From positions 186,001-250,000 of the forward strand of contig DATKVC010000019.1 of assembly GCA_035530275.1 (NCBI GenBank): DNA of 64,000 nucleotides. Reading direction: 5' to 3'. Origin of the DNA: CAIJMU01 sp035530275 (GTDB taxonomy: Bacteria; Spirochaetota; Spirochaetia; Treponematales; Rectinemataceae). Both the position numbers and the translations under genes were made by a program. Under the pieces are notes generated by a model. That model had not been told where the DNA came from and did no database searches. It saw only the letters and a list, made by a program, of their open reading frames with translations. Below, one piece after another: positions 11,020 to 20,392 of this stretch (position 1 is the stretch's first letter; each line of letters begins with the position of its first letter).

Positions 11020-11634
11020 TTATGTCAATAAGCCCTCCCTCCAAAGCGGCAGTTTATCGGATGCCTTCCTGAAGCGAGCGGTCGGCACGGGGCTCGTCGA
11101 AGGAAGACGGCGGGCGAACAGTTCCCTTCCGCCCAAAATGACCGGCCGCGGCTCTCCAACGCCCGCCGAGCCCAATCCGCCGCTTTTGAGGCAAAGCCGC
11201 TCGAAAAACATCGCGGCGGCTGCCCCGTTCAGGAGAATGCTATCAATCGTCGGCCGCGAAGCCACGAAACCATTGATGTCGTTGAGGATCGGATTCTTTA
11301 TGGCCGCGTCGAGGCTGCCCTTACGCTGGCAGGAGGCGACGAGATCCCATATTGCAAGCCGGAGTCGGGCAGCGAGGGCCATCCGCGAGGGCCAGTCCGG
11401 GGGCGGCTCTTCGATGACGGCGTATTCAGCCTCGCCCTCGACCGACATTTCCCGTGAGGCAATCGTCGCGATGATGGGCCAGAACTGGTTCCGTGGGTGG
11501 CCGTAATACTCGGACCTTTCCAGCGAAAGAGCCGAAGGGAAGGACCCGAGGATGAGGACTCGCGCCCCCTTCGGATCGAGGGGCGGCAAACCTAGAAGCA
11601 AGGTCCTCTCATCTTCGCGCGATTTTTGCTTCAT
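11020..11634 (-). CDS. DNA-deoxyinosine glycosylase (HDG, uracil-DNA glycosylase superfamily family 6)
   Basis: 204-residue base-excision repair enzyme. The N-terminal block LPPLDPKGARVLILGSFPS followed by SLERSEYYGHPRNQFWPII is the signature of hypoxanthine-DNA glycosylases, which remove deaminated adenine. The Asn in HPRNQFW is the usual catalytic position. The C-terminal LPSTSP motif corresponds to the second active-site loop, and residues 90-130 carry the typical IWDLVASCQRKGSLDAAIKN stretch. It is transcribed divergently from the binding-protein operon. A Mug-like glycosylase is the main alternative, but the YYGHPRNQFW motif favours HDG. Confidence 0.8.
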   Translation of the reverse strand: MKQKSREDERTLLLGLPPLDPKGARVLILGSFPSALSLERSEYYGHPRNQFWPIIATIASREMSVEGEAEYAVIEEPPPDWPSRMALAARLRLAIWDLVASCQRKGSLDAAIKNPILNDINGFVASRPTIDSILLNGAAAAMFFERLCLKSGGLGSAGVGEPRPVILGGRELFARRLPSTSPVPTARFRKASDKLPLWREGLLT

Positions 11635-11734
11635 TCGCTCTTCGCTCCCCTCTTTCCTGTTGCTCGCCCTTGCCCCGCGGAAAATCCGGATTATGATTTA
11701 TCGATACGACACTTCAATCAGAGGCAAGACGGTA

Positions 11735-12790
11735 ATGCGTTCAATCCCTAGGCTCCGGCTCGGCGTCTTGTTGATGAGCATCATAGTCATCCACCCCCTC
11801 TTGGCCGACGATTACCGCGTCGGCGTGCTGTACTGGTCGATGAATATACCAGGGCAGGTAGCCATGCGCGCGGGCCTCGAGGCGGAAGCCGATGCCGTGA
11901 ATCGCGAGTCCGTCGAAAAGGGGCTTCCCGGCGTCAAGCTCATCGCGAGGGTCGCGGGCGATAGCGAGGCGGGAATAGAGCGACAGATCCTGCAGATGCG
12001 CGAGCTCGTCGCCGAAAAGGTCGATCTCATCATAGTGCAACCGACGGACAATGCCGCCCTCTCCGCTCCCCTGCGGGAGGCCAACGCGGAGGGCATCCCG
12101 GTAGTCGCCTATGATCAATACATTTCCGGCGGCGATTTGGCGGCCTACCGAAGCTCCGACAACTATCAGGCCGGGCAGCTCGATGGAGAATACCTTTCTT
12201 CCCTCTTCCCGCCGTCAAAGGAGCTCAAGCTCGTCATTGTCGATTATCCCCATGTCTCCTCGACCGTTGAGAGGGTCGACGGATTCCTCGACGCCCTGGC
12301 TGGATTGCATCGGCGCTATCGCGTCCTGAAAAAATACGAAGCGGTCGAACCGATTTCCGGCGCCGAAGCAGCGCGAGCCATGCTCCGGGACTTTCCGAAC
12401 AAGGGCGACATCGACGCGGTATTTACGGTCAACGACGGCGGAGGACTCGCCGTTGTCGACGGCCTCGCCAAGGCAGGACGCAGCGACATAGTCGTCGCCA
12501 CCGTCGACGGCGATCCGTCTTCGGTGGCGAATATTAGGGCGGGAAGGCTCACCGTAATCGATTCCGCCCAATTCTGCGGCCCCCTCGGCGCCGAGGCCAT
12601 GCGCGCGGCCTACCGAATTCTGCGCGGGGAAAAGGTGCCGCTCTACGCCCTCGTTCCCGTCTTTCCGATAACCCGCGAGACGCTTCCGGATTATCCGGGT
12701 TGGTCCGGCCCCATCCCCCTGCCATTCACGAAGCCATGGCCCAGCCTCGAACCCCGATGGGCGGGCGCGCTCCGGATTGTCAAGCAATGA
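11735..12790 (+). CDS. Periplasmic sugar-type binding protein (sensor subunit of the adjacent kinase?)
   Basis: 351-residue type 1 periplasmic binding protein (Peripla_BP_4/LacI-like fold). The signal sequence MRSIPRLRLGVLLMSIIVI is followed by YRVGVLYWSMNIPGQVAMRAG and the ligand-domain segments VDLIIVQPTDNAAL, GIPVVAYDQYISG and DAVFTVNDGGGLAVVDGL. Start ATG 11735 has a weak GAGG upstream; 11693 is an alternative. No ABC permease or ATPase is adjacent. Instead its stop overlaps the histidine-kinase start by 4 nt (ATGA), so it probably presents ligand to that kinase rather than feeding a transporter. The ligand is unknown; a carbohydrate or autoinducer-like sugar is a family-based guess. Confidence 0.85.
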   Translation: MRSIPRLRLGVLLMSIIVIHPLLADDYRVGVLYWSMNIPGQVAMRAGLEAEADAVNRESVEKGLPGVKLIARVAGDSEAGIERQILQMRELVAEKVDLIIVQPTDNAALSAPLREANAEGIPVVAYDQYISGGDLAAYRSSDNYQAGQLDGEYLSSLFPPSKELKLVIVDYPHVSSTVERVDGFLDALAGLHRRYRVLKKYEAVEPISGAEAARAMLRDFPNKGDIDAVFTVNDGGGLAVVDGLAKAGRSDIVVATVDGDPSSVANIRAGRLTVIDSAQFCGPLGAEAMRAAYRILRGEKVPLYALVPVFPITRETLPDYPGWSGPIPLPFTKPWPSLEPRWAGALRIVKQ

Positions 12791-14472
12791 CGGTGAAACG
12801 CGGCGATACGCGGGATGAGTCTGGGGAACACGCGCCGTTCAAGGGAGAGAACCGCCGAATCGTGGCTAACTTCGGCATCCTCGCCCTCGTCCTCATGCTG
12901 ACCGTCGCAGCGGTGGCCTCCCTGGCCTACCTTCGGCTGCAACGCGAAGAAGAGAACAAGCTCTCCGCGACCATAACATCCATCCTCAGCGATGCCATAA
13001 GCCGCGTGAGTTTCTCGGGCAAGTACGAGACTCGACTTCTCGTGGAAGAGATGAAATCCCACGTGCCTGAACTCGCGTACATCTCCGTGGAAGACCTCGC
13101 GGGCCGGATCGTCGCGAACAGCGATCCCTCGCTCGACGACAGCCCCGTGCCGGAGGAAGGTCGAGCCTTGAGCCGCTCGAGTCTCGAATTCGGCGGTCCC
13201 TCCCTCGCGGAGAGGAGAATCGGCGACAACGTGATCAAGGAAATCGTCGTGCCCTACCGCGGCGGTTTCGACAACGAGATCATCGGCGTCGTTCGAGTCG
13301 GCATCGAGGTCTCCGCCGCGAGGCGCAACCAGCTCATCAACCTTTTCGGACTCCTCTTCCTCGTCGTCATCCTCGCCGTCCTCTCGACCTGGGTGGTCTT
13401 TCACTTGAGCCGCCGCTTCGGCGACCTCAGCCACAGCAACGACAGGCTATCCAACGCCCTCTCCGAGCTCAAGGCTACGCAGGCGAGGCTCATCCAGTCC
13501 GAGAAGCTCGCGGCCCTCGGCCAGCTCGTCGCGAGCCTGGCACACGAGATCAATACACCTCTCGGCGCCATCTCGTCTTCGAACGGAAATATCCTCTCCA
13601 CCCTCCGATACGATGTAGCCAACCTCGTGCGCCTCGTCCGCAAAATGGATGAAGCGGAAGCGGGTTTGGCCCTCGAGCTCCTCGAGCGCACGGGCGATCG
13701 CATGTCCGACCTCCGCCCATCATCCAATTATAAGGAAAGGCGCGAACTCGTCGAGGCTTTCCTGGAACGAGGCGAGCGGATCGATGCGCATACGGCCGAG
13801 ATGCTTCTCGACCTCGGCCTCGAGATCTCCGACGGCAAGGTGCCTTCCCTCGCCCCCTTCAGGGACCGCGAGGCCGTCCTCGAGTCTCTCCATGCCATGG
13901 CGATGCTCAGACAAAGCGCGGAAATCATAAAGGACGCCTGCGACAAGGCGAGCGGAGTCGTGCGGACGCTGAGGTATTATTCGCATCCCGACGAAAAAGA
14001 CGAGGCCGTCGTCCTGAGCGTGCGCAAGGAACTGGAGAACCTGATGGCCCTCTATCGCGACAAGATCAGACACGGCATCGAGCTCCACACCGACTTCCCC
14101 GACGAGGGCCTCGTCCTCGGCCAGCGCAACAGACTCAATCAGGTCTGGATAAATCTGATCAACAACGCCCTCCAGGCGATGAAGGACAGGGGCAGGCTCT
14201 GGCTCGCGACTCGGCGCGCCTCCGACCGCGTGGTCGTCACCGTGCGGGACGAGGGTCCGGGGATGGCGCCGGAAATCCGAGAAAGGATTTTCGAGCCTTT
14301 CTTCACGACGAAGACCGACGGGGAGGGGACGGGACTCGGCCTCGCCATCTGTCGCAAGATCGTCGAGGGCCATGGCGGACGCATCGCTTTCGAAACGGGA
14401 CCGGAAGGCACATGCTTCACAGTATCCCTTCCCGCCGCGGATGCCGAGCCGAGTGGAGGAGGCGACCCGTGA
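12787..14472 (+). CDS. Membrane sensor histidine kinase coupled to the binding protein
   Basis: 561-residue kinase. TM1 (about 25-46) is followed by a periplasmic sensor region (about 47-180) and TM2 (about 182-206, LFGLLFLVVILAVLSTWVVF). A short coiled segment leads to the H-box SLAHEINTPLGAI with the phosphoacceptor at H253, then the N-box (NNALQAM, N459), the G1 box DEGPGMAP and GTGLGLAICRKIVEGHGG. The H-to-N spacing of about 206 residues is roughly double the usual; the extra segment is helical and charged. The start ATG overlaps the binding-protein stop and the stop overlaps the receiver start, so the three proteins are made in a coupled series. Confidence 0.92.
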   Translation: MTVKRGDTRDESGEHAPFKGENRRIVANFGILALVLMLTVAAVASLAYLRLQREEENKLSATITSILSDAISRVSFSGKYETRLLVEEMKSHVPELAYISVEDLAGRIVANSDPSLDDSPVPEEGRALSRSSLEFGGPSLAERRIGDNVIKEIVVPYRGGFDNEIIGVVRVGIEVSAARRNQLINLFGLLFLVVILAVLSTWVVFHLSRRFGDLSHSNDRLSNALSELKATQARLIQSEKLAALGQLVASLAHEINTPLGAISSSNGNILSTLRYDVANLVRLVRKMDEAEAGLALELLERTGDRMSDLRPSSNYKERRELVEAFLERGERIDAHTAEMLLDLGLEISDGKVPSLAPFRDREAVLESLHAMAMLRQSAEIIKDACDKASGVVRTLRYYSHPDEKDEAVVLSVRKELENLMALYRDKIRHGIELHTDFPDEGLVLGQRNRLNQVWINLINNALQAMKDRGRLWLATRRASDRVVVTVRDEGPGMAPEIRERIFEPFFTTKTDGEGTGLGLAICRKIVEGHGGRIAFETGPEGTCFTVSLPAADAEPSGGGDP

Positions 14473-14861
14473 ACACCCTCGCGATACTCTGCGTCGACGA
14501 CGAGGCGATCCAGCTTCTCGCCCTCAAGCGCGAACTCGTCAGGGCCTTCGCCAGGCGCTTCGTGGTGGAGACGGCCTCCGACGCGGAGAGAGCCCTACGC
14601 CTCTTGGCCAGCCTCGAAGCCGAAGGCGCCAGCACCTTCCTCCTCATCACCGACTGGCTCATGCCGGGCATGAAGGGCGACGAGCTGATCCGACAGGCGC
14701 GATCGCGCTATCCCGGCCTCCGCGCCATCATGATCACCGGCCAGGCCGACGAAGAGGCGAAGCGTCGTTGCCTCGAGACCGAAGGTGTCCTCGGAATCTT
14801 CGACAAGCCCTGGGACAGGGCCGCCCTCCTCGCGATGGTCGAAAGCAGCGCCGATCCCTAG
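14469..14861 (+). CDS. Single-domain response regulator
   Basis: 130-residue receiver: ILCVDDEAIQLLALKREL at the N-terminus, the phosphoacceptor Asp in LLITDWLMPGMKGDEL, T in MITGQAD and K in FDKPWDRA. The GTG start at 14469 overlaps the kinase stop (GTGA), fixing it as the kinase's partner; a longer in-frame upstream start would run back into the kinase. There is no DNA-binding or enzymatic output. The last 16 nt before the inverted repeat at 14876 leave little room for a separate terminator. Confidence 0.9.
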   Translation: MNTLAILCVDDEAIQLLALKRELVRAFARRFVVETASDAERALRLLASLEAEGASTFLLITDWLMPGMKGDELIRQARSRYPGLRAIMITGQADEEAKRRCLETEGVLGIFDKPWDRAALLAMVESSADP

Positions 14862-14875
14862 GGCGAGGCCATCCG

Positions 14876-14937
14876 CGTGCAAGACGGCGATGTCCTAGAC
14901 GTTAAATTTAAAAAATACCACATCGCCGTCTTGCACG
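14876..14937. repeat. 18-bp perfect inverted repeat straddling the ychF stop codon
   Basis: CGTGCAAGACGGCGATGT at 14876-14893 and its exact complement ACATCGCCGTCTTGCACG at 14920-14937 are separated by a 26-nt AT-rich loop containing the ychF stop (14895-14897). The right arm encodes the VQDGDV part of the YchF C-terminus; the left arm is an inverted copy just beyond the stop. It lies in the 33-nt space between convergent genes. Confidence 0.85.
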
Positions 14938-16004
14938 ACGTATTCCTTGCCTTCCTGGCGGAGCTTGCCGGCTTCGCGGACGGCCTTTTCGGTGCCGAGC
15001 TGGACGATATCGTCGTAACTATACACTTCTGCCTTGATGAAGCCTTTTTCGAAGTCGGTGTGGATGACGCCGGCGGCCTGGGGGGCCTTGTCTCCCGAGC
15101 GGATGGTCCAGGCCCGGCACTCGTCCTCGCCGGCGGTGAAGAAGGTGCGGAGGCCGAGGAGACGATAGGCGGCGTGGATGAGCGACGAGAGCCCCGACTC
15201 CGCGAGACCGAGCTCCGCGAGGAACTCGCGCTTTTCCTCCTCGCTGCCGAGGTCGCCGAGTTCGGCCTCGAACTTGCCGCAGATGACGACGGCCTCCGAG
15301 CCCTCGCGCTCCGCGAAGGCCCTCACCGCGTCGATATGCGCGTTGCCCGATCTCACGCCGGCCTCGTCGGTGTTGCAGACGTAGATCTCCTTCTTCATAG
15401 TAATGAGGAAGGATTTGCGCACGGCCTCGGCCTCTTCAGCCTCGAGCTCGACGCCTCTTGCGGCCTTACCCTCCTGCAGGGCGGGCCTGATTTTCGCGAG
15501 GGCCGACAGCTCCCGCTCGGTTTCCTTCTTGACCTGAGGGTCCTGGACCTTGAGCTGCTTCTGGAGCTTCTCGACGCGCTTGTCGACGGTGTCGAGGTCG
15601 GCGAGGGCGAGTTCGGTGTGGATGACCTCGATGTCGTCCGCCGGATCGACGCGATTGGCGACGTGGACGATGTCGGGATCGTCGAAGCAACGGACCACGT
15701 GGGCGATCATGCCGACTTCGCGGATGTGCGAGAGGAATTGGTTGCCGAGTCCCTCGCCCTTGGAGGCGCCGCGAACGAGGCCGGCAATGTCCACGAATTC
15801 GACGATTGCGGGGACGGTCTTCTTCGGCTTGAACATCGAGGAGAGCTTCATGAGCCGGGGATCGGGCACGGCCACGATGCCGACATTGGGATCGATGGTG
15901 CAAAAGGGATAGTTGGCTGCCTCGGCCTTGGCGCTCGTGAGGGCCGAGAAGATGGTGGACTTGCCCACGTTGGGCAGGCCGACGATTCCGCAGTTGAGGG
16001 CCAT
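14895..16004 (-). CDS. ychF: Redox-sensitive ribosome-associated GTPase/ATPase YchF (OLA1 family)
   Basis: 369 residues, the family's usual length. The N-terminal GIVGLPNVGKSTIFSALT is G1, PFCTIDPNVGIVAVPDPRL follows, then VDIAGLVRGASKGEGLGNQFL (G3), the coiled-coil insertion, and a C-terminal TGS domain with FTAGEDECRAWTIRSGDKAPQAAG and YVVQDGDVVFFKFNV. YchF binds ATP or GTP and associates with ribosomes. Convergent with the receiver gene; divergent from the aminotransferase gene across about 230 nt. Confidence 0.97.
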   Translation of the reverse strand: MALNCGIVGLPNVGKSTIFSALTSAKAEAANYPFCTIDPNVGIVAVPDPRLMKLSSMFKPKKTVPAIVEFVDIAGLVRGASKGEGLGNQFLSHIREVGMIAHVVRCFDDPDIVHVANRVDPADDIEVIHTELALADLDTVDKRVEKLQKQLKVQDPQVKKETERELSALAKIRPALQEGKAARGVELEAEEAEAVRKSFLITMKKEIYVCNTDEAGVRSGNAHIDAVRAFAEREGSEAVVICGKFEAELGDLGSEEEKREFLAELGLAESGLSSLIHAAYRLLGLRTFFTAGEDECRAWTIRSGDKAPQAAGVIHTDFEKGFIKAEVYSYDDIVQLGTEKAVREAGKLRQEGKEYVVQDGDVVFFKFNV

Positions 16005-16234
16005 GGCTTCCTCGCTCGTTCGGTGATCTTCTTCGCGACTCTATAGAAAACAGGCGAGGCTGAACAGACCTTCAAAATTGCCATGTATGCGGCTCATGTT
16101 TCATTTTGCGAAACGATAGGTTCAATTTCCAAGTCTAATGCCTTTACCGATAGCCTAGCTGGGTGTATGCTGCGGCCGTCAGATTCAGCACCTGCCGTCT
16201 TTCGCGCTTTTTCGCGGCAGCCCAGGAGACAGCC

Positions 16235-17470
16235 ATGACCGATTTCAGTTCCCTCTATTCGCAGAACGCCCTCAACATGAAAAAGTCGATTATCCGCGAA
16301 CTCCTCAAGCTCACGAACAAGCCCGGACTCATCTCCTTTGCCGGCGGCCTCCCCGCCCCCGAAACCTTTCCTGTCGCCGATCTGCGCGTGGCAGCCGACG
16401 CCGTGTTCACCAAAAACCCCGAAGTTGGCCTGCAATATGGCACGACAGAGGGGGACGCTGGACTCAAGGCCGAGCTCGTCAAGATCGAAGCCGAGGACGG
16501 AGTCGTGGTCGGTCTCGACAACATACTCGTCACCTCGGCGAGCCAGCAGGCCCTCGACATCCTGCCCAAGGTCTTCGTCGATCCCGGCGATTGGATCATC
16601 GCGGGCCATCCCACCTACCTCGGCACCATCCAGGCCATCCAGTCCTACAGGGGCAACATCCTCGGCATTCCCTTCGCCGCCGAGGAGGACGGCTTCGATC
16701 TCGGGGAGATGGAGCGCCGCTATGCCGCCCACCGCGCCTCCGGCAAGTCGATAAAGTACATTTACGTCATTCCCGACTTCCAGAATCCCACCGGAATCTG
16801 CTGGAGCCTCGAAAAGCGGAAGGCCCTTCTCCGTTTCGCCTATCGCGAAAGCCTCCTCGTGGTCGAGGACTCGCCCTATCGCGAAATCCGCTTTGTCGGC
16901 GAGCACATCCCCTCCCTCTACCAGCTTGACCAGCAAATGGAAAACCGCGGCATCGTCATAGGACTCAAGACCTTCTCGAAGATCCTCATCCCCGGGGCGC
17001 GGATGGGCTGGATCATCGCCCATCCCGAGCTCATCGCGAAATTCGTCGTCGCAAAACAGGCGATGGACCTCTGCACCAACGTCTTCACGCAGCGTTGGAT
17101 CGCGGAATTCCTCGCGACGGGAAAGCTCCGCTCCGTCATCGAGAACACGAGGAAAAACTATCGGGCCAAGCGCATGTTCATGCTCGAGCAGCTCGAGAAG
17201 CACATGCCGAAACACCCAGGCATCCATTGGACGAAGCCGGAGGGCGGTCTCTTCCTCTGGCTCAGCCTGCCCGCAGCGGTCGATACCGACGCGATGTTCA
17301 CCAAGGCCATCGCGAAGAACGTCGCCTACGTGGTCGGTTCGGCCTTCTATTTCGACGAGGTCGAGCACAATTCCATGCGGCTCAATTTCTCCTTCTCTTC
17401 AATTGAAGAGATCGAGGAAGGCATCAAGCGTCTCGCCGAGGTGGTACGCGAGGAAATCGGCGCGAAGTGA
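16235..17470 (+). CDS. PLP-dependent aminotransferase, class I/II (2-aminoadipate/LysN-like)
   Basis: 411-residue fold-type I aminotransferase. N-terminal LLKLTNKPGLISFAGGLPAPETFPV is typical of the 2-aminoadipate/aromatic (LysN/ARO8-like) group. It also has LQYGTTEGDAGLK, NPTGICWSLEKRKALL and the Schiff-base lysine in LKTFSKILIPGARMGW. Start ATG 16235 has an AGGAGA element 5 nt upstream; a longer upstream frame lacks one. The substrate cannot be fixed: 2-aminoadipate, branched-chain or aromatic 2-oxo acids are all plausible. No amino-acid biosynthetic operon is nearby. Confidence 0.88.
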   Translation: MTDFSSLYSQNALNMKKSIIRELLKLTNKPGLISFAGGLPAPETFPVADLRVAADAVFTKNPEVGLQYGTTEGDAGLKAELVKIEAEDGVVVGLDNILVTSASQQALDILPKVFVDPGDWIIAGHPTYLGTIQAIQSYRGNILGIPFAAEEDGFDLGEMERRYAAHRASGKSIKYIYVIPDFQNPTGICWSLEKRKALLRFAYRESLLVVEDSPYREIRFVGEHIPSLYQLDQQMENRGIVIGLKTFSKILIPGARMGWIIAHPELIAKFVVAKQAMDLCTNVFTQRWIAEFLATGKLRSVIENTRKNYRAKRMFMLEQLEKHMPKHPGIHWTKPEGGLFLWLSLPAAVDTDAMFTKAIAKNVAYVVGSAFYFDEVEHNSMRLNFSFSSIEEIEEGIKRLAEVVREEIGAK

Positions 17471-17564
17471 AGTCCGGACCCGACGCAGGGCAAAACGCCA
17501 TCCGGGCCGCTTGCGTGCGGAAGCCAGCATTGACAGGGCCGGAACCGCGACTAGACTTTCAGCG

Positions 17565-20390
17565 ATGAGCATCGAGAGTAAGGCCTCGGGAAGGTCGCCA
17601 TTTATCGGCGTCGCGATCGCGGCCTTGGGTTATTTCCTCACGCAGATGCTCAGCTTCTACTTTCCCGATGCGGACAAGGTGGTGATGGTCATTTGGCCGG
17701 CGGCCGGCGTCGGCCTCGCGGCCTTTCTCCTCCTTCCTCGCCACCAATGGCCACTTCTCGCCATGGCCATCTTCGCCGCCGGAAACCTCGCCAATCTGAT
17801 CGAAGGAAGGGAACTCCTCCTCAGCCTCGGCTTCATGGGCGTCAACATTCTCGAATCCTGGCTCTGCGCCCTCGTCATCCTCAAAATGAGCGGCGCGACG
17901 CCTCGCCTCGATCGCCTCGTCGAAGTAGCCGCCCTCGCCGTGGCCGCAGGCATCGTCAACGCCCTCACCTCGCTGCCGGCGGTCGCCATCGCCGTGCTGG
18001 TATCGGGCACCGACCCGGCGGCCTCCTGGCAGTCCTGGTGGATCGGCGACGGGCTCGGCATCCTCATAGTTGCGCCCTTCGTTTTATCCTGGGCGAGGCT
18101 GGATGGCATCGGCCGATGGCTGCGTATCCCTTCGATCATCGAAGGCTCGCTTTTTTCCGTCTTGTGGGTCGGCCTGTCGTTGGCGACCTTCGATCCCATC
18201 GGCCACCACCCCTTCGCGCATGCCCACCCCTATCTGCTCATTCTCCTTATTTTATGGCCGGCCTATCGCTTCTCCTCGCGCATGATCGGCTTATCAACCC
18301 TCGTCCTCGCCTTCATCGCCGTGACCAGCGAAACGGTCGCCTTGGGCCCCTCGCCCTTCGGGGGACTCACCGCGGTCGAGAGACTCCAGAATATCGAGCT
18401 CTTCCTGGCAATCCTCACCTTTGCCGCCTATGCCTTCTCCGCCGCCTTCGCCGAGCTTCGCGCGGCAAGGGAAATCGCGGAGAAGAGATTCGACGAGCAA
18501 AAAATCGTCGAGAAGGGGCTCAAGGAGAGCGAGGAAAGACTTCGCGCAGTTTTCGCCGGCGCGGCCGACGGCATCATCGTCGCCGACAGCCAAGAATCCT
18601 TCGTCGAGCTCAACGAGGCGGCCCGTCGGATACTCGGACTGGGCGACGACGAACCTCGATCGATGGGGCTCGCAGATTTGCTGAACACGGAAGAACTCCA
18701 TCAACTCCGGACCATTCCAGCCTCGGGAAACGGCGGGATCGCCCTATCCTACAGCAGAACGCTTCAACGCCGAGACGGGGCGCGGATCGAACTCGAATCG
18801 AGATCGCGTCGCCTCCCTTCGGGCGAAACCATCTGTGTTGTGAACGATGTCACCGAGAGGCGTTTCGAGAAACGGCTCACCGAGCTCCGGATCAGGCTCC
18901 TCGTCACGGACACCGAGGTGGGCTTCGCGGAGCTCCTCGGGGCTGCCCTCGACGAGGCCGAGGCCGTGACGGGATCGACGATAGGCTTTTTCCACCTCGT
19001 AGGCGAAGACCACGAGCAGCTCGCCCTAACGGCCTGGTCGAAAAATACCCTCGCCACGATGTGCACCACCGACGCGGCGAAGGCGCATTACCCCATCACC
19101 GAGGCGGGCATCTGGGCCGACGCCGCGAGGCTGGGCCGTCCGGTCATCCATAACGACTACCCCGCCGAACCCGGCCGGAAGGGCCTTCCCGAGGGACACG
19201 CGGAACTAAAACGCGAGCTCGTCGTCCCCATCCGCCGCGAGGGGTCTGTGGTCGCTATCATGGGCGTCGGCAACAAAGAAGGCGATTACGACGAGGAAGA
19301 CATCCGCCGTGTCCTCGCCTTCGGCGATATCGCATGGGACATCGCGGACCAGAAATTCACCAAGAATCTTCTTAAGGAGACCGAGGAGCGATTCGCCCTC
19401 GTCTTCCGTCATAGCCCGATGCCAGCGGCCATCACCAACGCCGGCACGGGGGCCTTCGTCGACGTGAACGACGCCTACACGGGGCTCTTCGGCTATTCCA
19501 AAGATGAGATCATCGGGAGGACCGTCTTCGATCTGGGCATTTACGTCAGTCCCGGGGACCGAAACGGCTTCAATTCCATCATCGAGGGGCGCTCGCGGAT
19601 CGCCAGTTTCGAATCGCGATTCCGGAAGAAGGACGGGACGATCGTCGATGCCATCGTGACGGCGGAATCCATCTATATCGACGGAGAGCCCTATCTCGTC
19701 TCGCAGACGGAGGACATCACCGAACGCAAGCTCGCCGCCCAAAAGATCCAGAAGGCCCTAGCGGAAAAGGAGATACTCCTCCGCGAACTCTATCACCGCG
19801 CCAACAACAACATGCAGGTGATCTCAGCCCTCCTCGACTTCCAGTCAATTTCCCTCGACGACCCGCGCCTCTCGCGCGCCATAGAGGACACGCAGAACAG
19901 GATAGGCGCCCTGGCCCTTGTCAATCGAAAACTCTTCGAGGCCCAGGATCTCTCCTATGTCAACCTTCGCGACTACGTCGAGGACCTTCTCGGTGCGCTC
20001 GCCCAGACCCATTCGTCGCGCGAAAGGAGGCTCGAGGTGATAAAGGATCTCGAGGACATCAGCGTCATCGTCGATACCGCCATTCCCTGCGGCCTCATCC
20101 TCAACGAGCTCATCTCGAACGTATACCGCCACGCCTATCCCGGTACCGAGACGGGGATGATAGAAATCGGGCTCAAGAGGAGTCCCGACGGTCGGATCGC
20201 CATGCGGGTCGCCGATCATGGCGTGGGCCTGCCGGCCGACTTCAACATCGAACGCGACGGCAAGATCGGCCTCCAGAACATCGTCGGGCTCTGCTCGAGC
20301 CAGCTTAAAGGAAGCGTGGAATTCGATCGGACGGGGGGTCTCGCCTGCGAGATCGTCTTCTCCGACAATCTCTACAAAGCGCGGGTGTGA
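17565..20390 (+). CDS. MASE1-PAS-GAF-PAS-HisKA_2 sensor histidine kinase
   Basis: 941-residue multi-sensor kinase. Residues about 15-300 form a MASE1-type membrane domain with about eight hydrophobic segments and the characteristic VIWPAAGVGLAAFLLL and WWIGDGLGILIVAPF. A PAS domain (about 320-435), a GAF-like domain (about 440-595, with FFHLVGEDHEQLAL and VVPIRREGSVVAIMGVGNK) and a second PAS/PAC (about 600-725) follow. The kinase is HisKA_2 type: LYHRANNNMQVISALLDFQ with phosphoacceptor H744, then HATPase motifs NELISNVYRHAYPG and DHGVGLPAD. Start ATG 17565 was chosen because MASE1 begins just after it. The receiver gene follows after 2 nt. Confidence 0.92.
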   Translation: MSIESKASGRSPFIGVAIAALGYFLTQMLSFYFPDADKVVMVIWPAAGVGLAAFLLLPRHQWPLLAMAIFAAGNLANLIEGRELLLSLGFMGVNILESWLCALVILKMSGATPRLDRLVEVAALAVAAGIVNALTSLPAVAIAVLVSGTDPAASWQSWWIGDGLGILIVAPFVLSWARLDGIGRWLRIPSIIEGSLFSVLWVGLSLATFDPIGHHPFAHAHPYLLILLILWPAYRFSSRMIGLSTLVLAFIAVTSETVALGPSPFGGLTAVERLQNIELFLAILTFAAYAFSAAFAELRAAREIAEKRFDEQKIVEKGLKESEERLRAVFAGAADGIIVADSQESFVELNEAARRILGLGDDEPRSMGLADLLNTEELHQLRTIPASGNGGIALSYSRTLQRRDGARIELESRSRRLPSGETICVVNDVTERRFEKRLTELRIRLLVTDTEVGFAELLGAALDEAEAVTGSTIGFFHLVGEDHEQLALTAWSKNTLATMCTTDAAKAHYPITEAGIWADAARLGRPVIHNDYPAEPGRKGLPEGHAELKRELVVPIRREGSVVAIMGVGNKEGDYDEEDIRRVLAFGDIAWDIADQKFTKNLLKETEERFALVFRHSPMPAAITNAGTGAFVDVNDAYTGLFGYSKDEIIGRTVFDLGIYVSPGDRNGFNSIIEGRSRIASFESRFRKKDGTIVDAIVTAESIYIDGEPYLVSQTEDITERKLAAQKIQKALAEKEILLRELYHRANNNMQVISALLDFQSISLDDPRLSRAIEDTQNRIGALALVNRKLFEAQDLSYVNLRDYVEDLLGALAQTHSSRERRLEVIKDLEDISVIVDTAIPCGLILNELISNVYRHAYPGTETGMIEIGLKRSPDGRIAMRVADHGVGLPADFNIERDGKIGLQNIVGLCSSQLKGSVEFDRTGGLACEIVFSDNLYKARV

Positions 20391-20392
20391 CC

